From the IMG/VR virus record IMGVR_UViG_3300036851_000423, positions 1 to 23,228 of that record: a stretch of DNA of 23,228 nucleotides. One strand, written 5' to 3'. Under the pieces are notes generated by a model. The model saw nothing but the letters and a program-made list of their open reading frames with translations. It did not search any database and was not told the DNA's origin. Of this stretch, positions 1 to 5,322 are shown in pieces (positions within the stretch are counted from its first letter, which is position 1; each line of letters opens with the position of its first letter). This stretch comes from a virus. A program made the translations under genes and the position numbers.

Positions 1-230
1 ATAAAGTGGCGAAGAAGGATGCAGAAAAGGCTTGGGAGAAGCTCGGGCCGGACGAAAAAATGCTTAAGGAAATCCTGACAGGTATTACCAAGGCCAGCCT
101 AACGCCTGATTGGCAAAAAGACGGCGGTCGCTTCATCCCTCACCCGGCGACTTGGCTAAATGGCCGGCGCTGGGAAGACGAGGTCGAAACCAACGGAGGC
201 AGTCTTCATGACTTCCCGAGAGAACGATGA
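1..230 (+). CDS. C-terminal end of a replication/helicase-loader-type phage protein (partial)
   Basis: The reading frame is open to the left edge, so the gene probably begins outside the window; the GTG at position 6 is in frame but has no visible ribosome binding site. The visible 74 residues contain WQKDGGRFIPHPATWLNGRRWEDE, a tail often found at the very C-terminus of phage replication-initiator, DnaD/DnaT-like or helicase-loader proteins (family knowledge). It overlaps the next gene, a DnaB-like helicase, by 23 bases, which fits a loader-helicase pair. The DNA-binding N-terminal part that would settle the class is not in the window. Confidence 0.7.
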   Translation, partial: KVAKKDAEKAWEKLGPDEKMLKEILTGITKASLTPDWQKDGGRFIPHPATWLNGRRWEDEVETNGGSLHDFPRER

Positions 231-1092
231 GTTTCTGTCATACAACGGTGTGGATCGGGTCGTCCCTTCCGCCGAGTTCCGTGAGCTAAACAAAAGCAAA
301 TCGGAGCCGGTCAAGTTTAAGACTGGTTTCCCGGGATTGGATAAATTGATCGATGGAGTGATGCTGGGGGAACTGATTGTCGTGTCAGGGCCGACCAAAC
401 ATGGCAAAAGCACGCTTTGTCTCACGCTTGCCAGGAATCTTGAAAAAATGGGGCATAAAACGCTTTGGTTCAGCTTTGAGATGCCGGCTGACATCCTACT
501 GTGCCAGCGGTATAAGGATCTACAGACCCATGTGCCTCTTAAGACATTTTCGGGGGACATGAAGTGGATAAAGGACAGGATCATCGAAGGATATATGAAA
601 TTCGGGACACGGATCGTTTTCTTGGATCACCTGCATTTCGTCGCTGACATTTTTCGGATGCGAAACCCCAGCCTGGAAATCGGCGTGGTGATGCGATCAC
701 TCAAAAGCTTCGCTGTCGAACAGCGGATCGTGATTTTCCTTGTTGCCCACACGGGCAAGCTGGACCGAGAGAACATGCGCCCGCCCAGCGAGCAAGATAT
801 CCGGGATTCCTCGTTCATCACGCAAGAGGCAGACGGAACGCTGATGGTACATCGGTTCTTCCTGCCGAAGTCTGGAAACAAGCTCATGATTTCGGATTCA
901 CAATCTCAGGTTATTGTCTGCAACCATCGCCGAACCGGCGTGATGGGAAAGAAGTTCGTGGTCGAAAAGAAGGACGAGTACTACCAGGAAGTGGATAGTC
1001 GTGATGATGACAACGAGCCTTCCATTCTCAGGGACATCCGAAACGACATGAATAGGCGGGCCGGCCAAGATTGGTCCTATGGAAACGACTGA
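208..1092 (+). CDS. DnaB-like replicative helicase / RecA-fold ATPase
   Basis: Predicted to be the hexameric replicative helicase or a close relative that unwinds phage DNA using ATP. From the ATG at 208 (GGAGG at 195-199, 8-base spacing) the protein has 294 residues; a longer in-frame start at 160 lacks such a site. Walker A is GPTKHGKST (residues 61-69), Walker B is IVFLDHLHFV (136-145), followed by VAHTGK (about 179-184) with the sensor-like region QEADGTLMVHR and then HRRTGVMGK (240-248), matching the order of motifs in the DnaB C-terminal domain. The N-terminal DnaB domain is missing, as in many phage helicases. It lies between a loader-like gene and a nuclease gene. A non-helicase RecA-like ATPase is the main alternative. 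Confidence 0.85.
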   Translation: MTSRENDEFLSYNGVDRVVPSAEFRELNKSKSEPVKFKTGFPGLDKLIDGVMLGELIVVSGPTKHGKSTLCLTLARNLEKMGHKTLWFSFEMPADILLCQRYKDLQTHVPLKTFSGDMKWIKDRIIEGYMKFGTRIVFLDHLHFVADIFRMRNPSLEIGVVMRSLKSFAVEQRIVIFLVAHTGKLDRENMRPPSEQDIRDSSFITQEADGTLMVHRFFLPKSGNKLMISDSQSQVIVCNHRRTGVMGKKFVVEKKDEYYQEVDSRDDDNEPSILRDIRNDMNRRAGQDWSYGND

Positions 1093-1255
1093 GCCTGTAA
1101 GATCCCATCAGGAAGAGTGGTGGTTGAACCACATTTGGGAACTTTGTAGGAACAATGGAATCCAAAACTGGCTGGAAAAGGCTCGTTATGTATTCGATCT
1201 GTCTGAGGGCGATATAGAGTATTTAAGGAAAATTGACCAAGAGAGGACGCTTTGA
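1079..1255 (+). CDS. Small Trp-rich hypothetical protein
   Basis: A 58-residue ORF beginning METTEPVRSHQEEWWLNHIWE and ending in KIDQERTL. Its ATG lies inside the last codons of the helicase gene (14-base overlap) and its stop TGA overlaps the TTG start of the nuclease gene, so it is tightly packed in the operon. No domain is recognised. It is acidic and rich in Trp (four residues), without a signal peptide or membrane segment. The support is its fit between two real genes and the absence of any other gene in this 160-base gap; no strong ribosome binding site is visible, so translation may depend on coupling to the helicase gene. Confidence 0.6.
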   Translation: METTEPVRSHQEEWWLNHIWELCRNNGIQNWLEKARYVFDLSEGDIEYLRKIDQERTL

Positions 1256-1620
1256 TCGGGGGACTCAAAAATGGGCGCCCGTTCGGCTCAGAACAACAGC
1301 TTGTTCGGGCGATCCTGGACTATCTGCAAACGTTTCAGATCCCGCATGCCCACATCCGCAACACGGGCTCCATCCAGCGTCGTAGGGACGGGACCCTCTT
1401 TTTCGGCCGCTCTTCACACTCCCAGCGCGGCGTCCCGGACATCCTGGCATGCAAGCGCGGGCGGAGCGTGGCCATTGAGTGCAAGGCCGTAAACGGCAAG
1501 CTAAGCGAAGAGCAAACCGAGTGGCTCAAAAGACACAGCATGCACGGTGGCGCCAGCATGGTCCCGAGGACAATCGAAGAATTTATGAGCGCCTGGAGCC
1601 AATTGGAACTCAGAGGGTAA
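1252..1620 (+). CDS. VRR-NUC domain nuclease
   Basis: A 122-residue protein of the VRR-NUC branch of the PD-(D/E)XK nucleases, compact stand-alone enzymes common in phages and thought to act in DNA replication or repair. The motifs are GVPDILA (residues 60-66, catalytic Asp63), AIECKAVNG (74-82, catalytic Glu76 and Lys78) and EEQTEW (86-91, the conserved Gln). The start is a TTG at 1252 whose first bases overlap the previous stop; GAGAGG at 1241-1246 gives 5-base spacing. Position beside the helicase suggests a role in processing branched or replicating phage DNA, which is an inference. Length is normal for the phage form. Confidence 0.9.
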   Translation: MIGGLKNGRPFGSEQQLVRAILDYLQTFQIPHAHIRNTGSIQRRRDGTLFFGRSSHSQRGVPDILACKRGRSVAIECKAVNGKLSEEQTEWLKRHSMHGGASMVPRTIEEFMSAWSQLELRG

Positions 1621-1642
1621 ATCTGTTAACAAAGGAGCGTCT

Positions 1643-1819
1643 ATGACTTGCTGCGAGGACTGTCACGCTGCATTGCGGGAGATTAAGGAAGTGGTCGAGG
1701 ACTTAGAAGTAATCAACCCGATTGGCGCATGCTTGGCCGTGAAAAAGCTACTTTCTCGGCATTTTCTCGCCCATGGCGAGGAGCTGTCTGTAGCCGTGGA
1801 AGCTGTCCCGCGGGCCTAA
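1643..1819 (+). CDS. Small Cys-rich hypothetical protein
   Basis: A 58-residue ORF with a near-perfect ribosome binding site (AAAGGAG at 1631-1637, 5 bases before the ATG). It begins MTCCEDCHAALREIKEVVEDL, so three Cys and a His fall in the first eight residues, followed by an amphipathic helix and a further Cys at 30. A metal-binding N-terminus is possible but not shown. It is the last gene of the plus-strand replication operon; its stop overlaps by four bases the stop of the convergent minus-strand gene, with no visible terminator between them. Function unknown. Confidence 0.7.
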   Translation: MTCCEDCHAALREIKEVVEDLEVINPIGACLAVKKLLSRHFLAHGEELSVAVEAVPRA

Positions 1820-2037
1820 AGACCGTTTAAGCGACTGGCGGCGTCTTCAAGGGCCTTGCTCGCCGAGATCAGCGCGCGCGCTCCATCAGGGTTCCCTGTG
1901 CGTCTTAAAAGCGATGCCTGGATAACGCAGGCGTGCCTGAGACAGGCCAGAACGCGGCGGATATCCATTTGGTCCAGGAAACCGCGGAGCGTCTCGGCCG
2001 TGTCGAAATCGCCCTGGTGCATGCCTCCATCCATCAT
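1816..2037 (-). CDS. Small helical hypothetical protein
   Basis: A 73-residue ORF starting MMDGGMHQGDFDTAETLRGF and predicted mostly helical, with Ala/Leu-rich segments and no membrane or signal segment. The start ATG overlaps the stop of the upstream DUF6166-like gene as ATGA (2034-2037), so it is probably translationally coupled; the second ATG at 2034 is an alternative start. It is the last gene of the minus-strand block and meets the plus-strand operon tail to tail with overlapping stop codons. No family recognised. Confidence 0.65.
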   Translation of the reverse strand: MMDGGMHQGDFDTAETLRGFLDQMDIRRVLACLRHACVIQASLLRRTGNPDGARALISASKALEDAASRLNGL

Positions 2038-2357
2038 GCCGGAATTTCCTTCTCGTTGACGAATTCACGGATCTCTTGATCCGAGACAGAGAACCCCTCT
2101 TTTGCAGCTCCCGCAACGAACTTCCATTTGAACGCTTTGTAATGCTTGAGGGCTTTTTCTTGGTCCTGGGTTGCATCCAAGAGCACGGCCAAGGCCAATT
2201 GGGCCGGCCCTGAGCCTCCATAGCCCCACTCGAAACCGTCCGGAGAATGGTTCCGAAGCTTTTGCGATGGGCGCGCGTCCAGCCAGTAGAATTTGTCTCC
2301 CTCCTCGACCCTGACAGAACGCCCCCACTTTTTGCGGTCGGTGTGGTAGGTTTTCAT
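2034..2357 (-). CDS. DUF6166-like phage protein
   Basis: A 107-residue protein that I recognise as the DUF6166 type, a conserved family of unknown function seen in phages and mobile elements. Typical features are WLDARPS (residues 25-31) and the long conserved block RNHSPDGFEWGYGGSGPAQ (35-53), followed by a helix (LALAVLLDA) and a lysine-rich middle part. No catalytic motif is evident. It is followed with ATGA overlap by a small helical gene and preceded by a Cys-rich small gene. No strong ribosome binding site precedes the ATG; translation may depend on the upstream gene. Family assignment is from memory of the consensus. Confidence 0.8.
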   Translation of the reverse strand: MKTYHTDRKKWGRSVRVEEGDKFYWLDARPSQKLRNHSPDGFEWGYGGSGPAQLALAVLLDATQDQEKALKHYKAFKWKFVAGAAKEGFSVSDQEIREFVNEKEIPA

Positions 2358-2369
2358 GAGAGCTGGCCG

Positions 2370-2597
2370 TTAAAGGCGTCCTTTGGATTTTTGTATGGAA
2401 ATCCAAAGGTCGTGCATTGCCTTTGGGAGAACCCGGATTTTGTTTTCCTGGTAGAGGCCATAAACAATTTGCGCCTGGTCCAGCAGTTCACGGCCCGTCT
2501 TATGCATGGGGCAGAACTCCAGTTCATCGAAGCCGTTGGAGCGCTTAATCCTGCAACCACAAGTGACGTTTAAAGCCCTTTCTATTCCATTTTTCAT
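2370..2597 (-). CDS. Small Cys-rich protein with CGC...CPMHK motif
   Basis: A 75-residue protein with a strong ribosome binding site (AGGAGAGG, 7 bases before the ATG on the minus strand). It has CGC near residue 13 and FCPMHKTGRELL about twenty residues later, a pattern resembling the CGC...YCPLHKAARELR of the gene at 3823-4077, so the two are probably paralogues. A CxC plus CxxH arrangement suggests a small metal-binding fold, followed by a helix. This type of short phage protein is widespread and of unknown function. Directly upstream lies copy A of the two-hairpin element. Confidence 0.7.
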   Translation of the reverse strand: MKNGIERALNVTCGCRIKRSNGFDELEFCPMHKTGRELLDQAQIVYGLYQENKIRVLPKAMHDLWISIQKSKGRL

Positions 2598-2613
2598 GGT
2601 GTCGCCTCTCCTG

Positions 2614-2672
2614 TCAGCCGGACTTGGGACCGGCCTTGTGGTTTAACGGGGCTTGCGGCCCCGCCCCTCGCC
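2614..2672 (-). repeat. Two-hairpin intergenic element, copy A
   Basis: Read on the minus strand the copy folds into a first hairpin (arms 2658-2663 and 2647-2652, six pairs), a short TTAA-containing linker and a second hairpin (arms 2630-2634 and 2617-2621, five pairs) whose loop is TCCCAAGT. It ends just before the ribosome binding site of the gene at 2597. The same layout recurs at 2714-2777, 4091-4153 and 4608-4671 with changed but still paired stem bases. Confidence 0.7.
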
Positions 2673-2713
2673 ATGGTCCAGATGGCTCGGACTGTTTGTG
2701 GGCGTCCTTTAAA

Positions 2714-2777
2714 TCTGCCGGGGTTGGGACCGGCTTCCCGCATTAAACGCCCGACCAGATCGGGTGCCCCCTCTGCG
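2714..2777 (-). repeat. Two-hairpin intergenic element, copy B
   Basis: It starts right after the stop of the RHH gene (2778) on the minus strand. First hairpin arms 2760-2764 and 2750-2754, linker with TTTAATGC, second hairpin arms 2730-2734 and 2717-2721 with loop TCCCAACC. Its second hairpin lies exactly 100 bases from that of copy A, so A and B are a tandem pair; no gene lies between them except possibly a 26-codon ORF that runs through copy A and ends in ATGA at the start of the next gene. Confidence 0.7.
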
Positions 2778-2954
2778 TCAGTTCTTGTCCGTTTTTTGCG
2801 GGTCGGGCGGATATCTCCGGTCGAACTCGTTGATCAACCACGTAATGAAGCCAGTCAAGCTCCGGTGCTCCCGCTCAGCCAACGACTTCCATCGTTCCTT
2901 TTTATCCTCGGTCAGCCGTAGGCTGAGGCTCTTCATTCGGCGCTGCTTTGTCAT
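2778..2954 (-). CDS. Ribbon-helix-helix (Arc/CopG-like) regulator
   Basis: A 58-residue protein. After a basic start (MTKQRRMK) comes the strand SLSLRLT (residues 9-15), then helix one (EDKKERWKSLAEREH) and helix two after RSLTGFITWLINEFD, the pattern of dimeric RHH DNA-binding proteins. The predicted DNA-contacting strand is residues 9-15. AAGGGGG lies about 6 bases before the ATG. Just upstream, a perfect inverted repeat (2973-2989) overlaps a TATACT -10 sequence, so the gene probably represses itself; the same operator occurs at 5325-5345. A second RHH gene lies just upstream. Fold call is firm, target is inferred. Confidence 0.8.
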   Translation of the reverse strand: MTKQRRMKSLSLRLTEDKKERWKSLAEREHRSLTGFITWLINEFDRRYPPDPQKTDKN

Positions 2955-2968
2955 TCAAGACCCCCTTA

Positions 2969-2989
2969 AGTATAACGCAAGTTGCGTTA
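2969..2989 (-). promoter_or_regulatory. Operator (TAACG-N7-CGTTA) on a candidate promoter of the RHH gene
   Basis: Positions 2973-2989 form a perfect 8-base inverted repeat with a 1-base centre. On the minus strand its end runs into TATACT (2969-2974), a good -10 hexamer placed just before the ribosome binding site of the RHH gene. The -35 match is poor. The half-sites and 7-base spacing are identical to those at 5327-5343. Confidence 0.6.
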
Positions 2990-3008
2990 CAAATTCAGGC
3001 AAATTTTT

Positions 3009-3167
3009 TTACCGCGGATTCTCCCTCTCGAATTTTTCGACCAGCCAGACAACCATGCTTATCATGCTTCGCCTTTCTCTTTTGGCCAGTCGCTTAAGCT
3101 TTCCGTGTTCCTCCTCGGAGATCCGTAGGTTCAATGTCTTTCGTCTGAGTTCTTTTTTGTCTTTCAC
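3009..3167 (-). CDS. Second ribbon-helix-helix protein (possibly the C-terminal half of a frameshifted gene)
   Basis: An open frame of 52 residues from a GTG: VKDKKELRRKTLNLRISEEE, then a helix, then RSMISMVVWLVEKFEREN. The strand KTLNLRIS followed by two helices matches the RHH fold and parallels the neighbouring gene (KSLSLRLT..., RSLTGFITWLINEFD). There is no good ribosome binding site at this GTG. The frame stays open upstream, past the start of the 7-base A run (minus strand; T at 3195-3201) where the frame of the zinc-finger-like gene would join it after a one-base shift. Either this is a separate RHH gene overlapping its neighbour, or the C-terminal domain of one protein of about 96 residues. 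Confidence 0.65.
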   Translation of the reverse strand: MKDKKELRRKTLNLRISEEEHGKLKRLAKRERRSMISMVVWLVEKFERENPR

Positions 3168-3312
3168 TCCCGGTTTGTTCCGCTCGTAGGCGCCTTTTTT
3201 TGCGCAGCAGTGAATTTAGCTTATTCTGATCGTCCCGGTGTTCACGTATGCAATAGTCCGCCCCCTTACGTAGGACAGGTTTTAAGCAGAATTTGCATTT
3301 CGGTCGGCCCAT
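3094..3312 (-). CDS. Zinc-finger-like small protein, possibly frameshifted into the RHH frame
   Basis: A 72-residue ORF starting MGRPKCKFCLKPVLRKGADYC and then IREHRDDQNK. C6-x2-C9 with C21 and H25 looks like a small treble-clef or zinc-finger knuckle. GAGGG lies 7 bases before the ATG. After LLRKK a run of seven A bases is met; the in-frame continuation is a low-complexity, strongly charged tail, whereas a one-base shift continues into the RHH domain encoded at 3009-3167. The N-terminal half is credible; the C-terminal 30 residues may be an artefact of an indel. A real 72-residue protein overlapping the RHH gene is the alternative. Confidence 0.6.
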   Translation of the reverse strand: MGRPKCKFCLKPVLRKGADYCIREHRDDQNKLNSLLRKKRRLRAEQTGSERQKRTQTKDIEPTDLRGGTRKA

Positions 3313-3362
3313 TGTTTGCCCTCGGTCTGTGTCCTATCCCCTATCGGCTATCCCATAGTTTA

Positions 3363-3704
3363 TCATTTTACTGTCCAAATCACTACTTTGGCGGACCAGA
3401 CTTCATTCCGTTTTAAGAGGTTTTGATGATGTCCCAGGTCGGTCAAAGCGTCTCCACCCATCTTCGCCGCTTTCCGTTTCATCGCGTTGATGGCACCATC
3501 AGGCGAGAATCCCCTGGCGGCCGGCTCGCCTTCCACCATCCCGATGACCTTATACGGCCTTTTGATGTCGGCGGCATCGACTATCTCGATCTCGGAAGCA
3601 TCGCGTTTCGGCGTGCGCTTAACGCTGTCGTAACGGATCAGGTGCGCTGTCCCGCAGCCGGCCAAGAAACAGGCCATTAAAATAAAGAGAAGACGTTTTT
3701 TCAT
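3363..3704 (-). CDS. Small lipoprotein, DUF4156/YbjQ-like
   Basis: From the ATG at 3704 (AGGAG seven bases upstream) the protein has 113 residues. It begins with a type II signal peptide, MKKRLLFILMACFLAGC, with Cys17 in the LAGC lipobox, so it should be lipid-anchored outside the cytoplasm. The mature part contains EIEIVDAADIKRPYKVIGMV and then AINAMKRKAAKMGGDALTDL, resembling bacterial lipoproteins that carry the pattern 'RPYKVIG...A...K+AA..GADA'. In a phage it may modify the infected cell surface or be a gene picked up from a host; the exact family is uncertain. The frame is open for 70 codons upstream of the chosen start but without a ribosome binding site. Confidence 0.75.
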   Translation of the reverse strand: MKKRLLFILMACFLAGCGTAHLIRYDSVKRTPKRDASEIEIVDAADIKRPYKVIGMVEGEPAARGFSPDGAINAMKRKAAKMGGDALTDLGHHQNLLKRNEVWSAKVVIWTVK

Positions 3705-3730
3705 AAGTATTCTCCTGTGCAGCGTTTTGG

Positions 3731-3782
3731 CATATCCCATATGGGGTATACCATATCCTAGGTTCGTTGACTGCTCATATCC
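3731..3782 (-). promoter_or_regulatory. CATATCC repeats and palindromes upstream of the lipoprotein gene
   Basis: CATATCC occurs three times on the plus strand at 3731, 3752 and 3776 (spacings 21 and 24, about two helical turns). Between the first two lie two adjoining palindromes, CCCATATGGG (3736-3745) and GGTATACC (3745-3752). This lies in the 118-base gap ahead of the lipoprotein start, so it is probably a promoter/operator zone, but no convincing -35/-10 pair was identified. Confidence 0.35.
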
Positions 3783-3822
3783 AGGGATTTTTGCGCGCGC
3801 TGCTCGGTCGGCCCCGCGCCAG

Positions 3823-4077
3823 TTACCAGTCCTTGGCCTTAACAAGCAGGTGCTTCGCCTGGGCCAGTAGGGCCTGTTCATCGCTGGCCTTGCCCTTCTC
3901 GACGCCATCAACAAGCATCGCTATGAATTCCCGGAGCTCCCGCGCGGCCTTATGCAGCGGGCAGTATTCTAGGACGTAGGCACCCGGAGGGAAATGCGGG
4001 ATCTCAAGATTGCTCGATAGGTGGCACCCGCAGGGCATGTCCTTGATAACAACGGGCAATTCTCGTTTTTGGTCCAT
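3823..4077 (-). CDS. Small Cys-rich protein with CGC...CPLHK motif
   Basis: From the ATG at 4077 the protein has 84 residues, MDQKRELPVVIKDMPCGCHL and so on, with CGC at about 16-18 and YCPLHKAARELREFI around 38-52, then a helical C-terminus. It is probably paralogous to the gene at 2370-2597. Small phage proteins with this CxC...YCPLHxAAxEL pattern are common and uncharacterised; metal binding is likely from the Cys/His spacing. An in-frame ATG at 4122 lies inside the upstream two-hairpin element (copy C) and would add 15 residues; GGAG about ten bases before 4077 favours the shorter form. Confidence 0.7.
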   Translation of the reverse strand: MDQKRELPVVIKDMPCGCHLSSNLEIPHFPPGAYVLEYCPLHKAARELREFIAMLVDGVEKGKASDEQALLAQAKHLLVKAKDW

Positions 4078-4090
4078 GGCCTTTTCTCCA

Positions 4091-4153
4091 GTCGGCCGGG
4101 GCTTGGGACTCGGCCAGCGCATTAACGGCCCGTTGCCGGGCCGCCCCTCTGCA
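4091..4153 (-). repeat. Two-hairpin intergenic element, copy C
   Basis: Minus-strand order: AGAGGGG, hairpin one with seven perfect pairs (arms 4137-4143 and 4126-4132) closed by a GCAA tetraloop of the GNRA type, linker TTAATGC, hairpin two (arms 4111-4115 and 4094-4098) with a loop containing GTCCCAAG. It fills the space between the gene ending at 4154 and the start at 4077. Confidence 0.75.
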
Positions 4154-4582
4154 TTACCGGCCTTCTGAAACGTGGATAGATTCGGATGAATGAGCCATGA
4201 TCGCGCAAAGTAAGGCCCTGGCTTCATCCACCTTGCCGGCGTCCAGGAGGCTTATGGCCTCCGTTGATTTTCTGTAAACGACCCCGTGCCGGTCACGCAT
4301 GAACGGCGCGGCAGCAATGAGGTCTTCGTCCGCACGTTTTTGCTCGGAGCCTTCCATCGGGTGGAGATCCCGATCCCATGCCGAAGGCAAGGTGGCGACA
4401 AGGCGCCGTTTGCCGTTCACCATCGCCCATACCCCGCCGCGGAACTTGAACCAAGGGCCGGGCGTATGAGCCCCGTTGGCGATTCGGAGCGACTTGTCCG
4501 TGGCGATGTCTTCCGCGATGTATTGGGCGGTTCGTTCGTCTTCTCCGTCGTCTTGCATCCACCGCTCGATCTTTGGCTTCAT
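4154..4582 (-). CDS. Phage hypothetical protein with HTPGPW and LIAAAP motifs
   Basis: A 142-residue protein with GGAGG before its ATG. The middle contains the pattern HTPGPWFKFRGGVWAMVNG (about residues 39-57) and DLIAAAPFM (about 87-95), which is typical of a widespread group of small phage proteins, usually encoded near replication or accessory genes and of unknown function. The N-terminus is acidic and helical (ERWMQDDGEDERTAQYIAED); the C-terminal part AISLLDAGKVDEARALL resembles a short helical repeat. Upstream is copy D of the two-hairpin element, and the ribosome binding site is part of an 18-base sequence shared exactly with the gene at 5284. Confidence 0.75.
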   Translation of the reverse strand: MKPKIERWMQDDGEDERTAQYIAEDIATDKSLRIANGAHTPGPWFKFRGGVWAMVNGKRRLVATLPSAWDRDLHPMEGSEQKRADEDLIAAAPFMRDRHGVVYRKSTEAISLLDAGKVDEARALLCAIMAHSSESIHVSEGR

Positions 4583-4589
4583 GGCTATA

Positions 4590-4607
4590 CCTCCATACGC
4601 TCGTTTT
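4590..4607 (-). promoter_or_regulatory. Shared start-associated ribosome binding sequence, copy 1
   Basis: On the minus strand reads AAAACGAGCGTATGGAGG, with the GGAGG placed 7 bases before the ATG at 4582. The identical 18 bases occur at 5294-5311 before another gene. It is longer than a ribosome binding site needs to be, and its GAGCGTATGGA core is complementary to a segment of the leader RNA at 5374-5384. Confidence 0.7.
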
Positions 4608-4671
4608 ATGGGCCGACTTGGGACGGCCCCTGTGCATTACGGCGCCCATGTTGGCGCGCCGCCCTCTGCAT
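4608..4671 (-). repeat. Two-hairpin intergenic element, copy D
   Basis: Minus-strand hairpin one has six pairs (arms 4656-4661 and 4640-4645), then GTAATGC, then hairpin two with six perfect pairs (arms 4624-4629 and 4610-4615) around loop TCCCAAGT. It lies between the gene ending at 4672 and the start at 4582, immediately before the shared ribosome binding sequence. Confidence 0.75.
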
Positions 4672-4935
4672 CTAGATATTTCCTCCATAGACAAACTCGC
4701 CGCAGTCCTCGCAATTCTGCTTCTCTTCATGTTCCCCAAAAAATATGGGAACGGGAACTAACGCTGAGTTTTGTGCATCATGGAAACAACATCCCTGCGC
4801 AGGAAACACGTCAAGCATTTTCTTTTGACCGCAAGGAATACAATAGACGGCGCCGTGATAGATGTATCCGTCTAAGCCAGGACCGCCACTTAATGCGTGT
4901 TTTAAAAACACCCAGTCAGTGTTTTCGATTTTCAT
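4672..4935 (-). CDS. Small zinc-ribbon-like protein
   Basis: An 87-residue protein starting MKIENTDWVFLKHALSGGPG. It has two Cys pairs, YCIPCGQKK (about 31-39) and NCEDCGEF (about 74-81), with GCCFHD between them, which suggests a zinc ribbon or a related metal-binding fold. GGAGG lies 8 bases before the ATG, and the ATG overlaps the preceding stop as ATGA, so it is coupled to the gene at 4932-5141. No family recognised. It is soluble, with no signal or membrane segment. Confidence 0.7.
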   Translation of the reverse strand: MKIENTDWVFLKHALSGGPGLDGYIYHGAVYCIPCGQKKMLDVFPAQGCCFHDAQNSALVPVPIFFGEHEEKQNCEDCGEFVYGGNI

Positions 4936-5141
4936 ACGCCGTTCCTCCTTTTGTCGTAGGCCCGCATCAGCTCCGTGACCCTGTCCATGAATTCCCGTTT
5001 CCAGCGCACGTCTTTGCTGCCCAGCGACGCCCGCACTAGGGTGTTGATGGTGTCTATCTCGATACCCTTATCCAGTTCCCATTCTTGGGAGAGAACCACG
5101 CGGTTCCCATCGACAACCAAGGCCACACAGTAGGAGCTCAT
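4932..5141 (-). CDS. Small hypothetical protein
   Basis: A 69-residue ORF, MSSYCVALVVDGNRVVLSQE and so on, with a predicted beta-hairpin start and a helical, basic C-terminus (FMDRVTELMRAYDKRRNGV). Its ATG overlaps the stop of the previous ORF (ATGA at 5138-5141) and its stop overlaps the next start in the same way, giving a chain of three coupled small genes. The same frame is open upstream to an ATG at 5465 with its own ribosome binding site, which would give a 177-residue protein; I prefer the short form because the upstream part is full of inverted repeats. Function unknown. Confidence 0.6.
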   Translation of the reverse strand: MSSYCVALVVDGNRVVLSQEWELDKGIEIDTINTLVRASLGSKDVRWKREFMDRVTELMRAYDKRRNGV

Positions 5142-5284
5142 GGCCGCACCGCCGCCGGCCGCAACACCGGCCGCCCCGTGGGCGTCTTCCATTTCACGAG
5201 CTGCCACAACAACCGATGCCCGAACGGTGTCTTTACGAGGTTCGGAAACAGCACATACATTTGATCCGCAATGAACTGAATCAT
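5138..5284 (-). CDS. Small basic hypothetical protein, first gene of the coupled trio
   Basis: A 48-residue ORF, MIQFIADQMYVLFPNLVKTP and so on, ending in a basic, Pro-rich tail. The N-terminal half is hydrophobic and aromatic, the rest basic, so peripheral membrane binding is conceivable but not shown. GGAGG lies 9 bases before the ATG within the 18-base sequence shared with the gene at 4582. The stop forms ATGA with the next start. It is the first short ORF after the leader RNA and operator at 5325-5422, which makes it the probable first target of that control. Confidence 0.55.
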   Translation of the reverse strand: MIQFIADQMYVLFPNLVKTPFGHRLLWQLVKWKTPTGRPVLRPAAVRP

Positions 5285-5293
5285 GGTCGTTTC

Positions 5294-5311
5294 CCTCCAT
5301 ACGCTCGTTTT
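5294..5311 (-). promoter_or_regulatory. Shared start-associated ribosome binding sequence, copy 2
   Basis: The same 18 bases as at 4590-4607, placed before the ATG at 5284. A weaker relative (GAGCGTATCGGAGG, minus strand, 5471-5484) precedes an ATG at 5465. The core can pair over 13 positions (12 Watson-Crick, one G-U) with the leader segment at about 5374-5386. Confidence 0.7.
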
Positions 5312-5322
5312 GGACTGCATGG

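Noticed and set aside
2614-2675. A 26-codon ORF through copy A ending in ATGA at the next start
   Set aside because: The coding sequence is the hairpin element itself; a leader peptide is possible but nothing beyond the overlap supports it.
2614-4671. The four intergenic repeats as a CRISPR array or transposon ends
   Set aside because: Spacing is irregular, copies differ in sequence while keeping pairing, and there is no transposase or cas gene.
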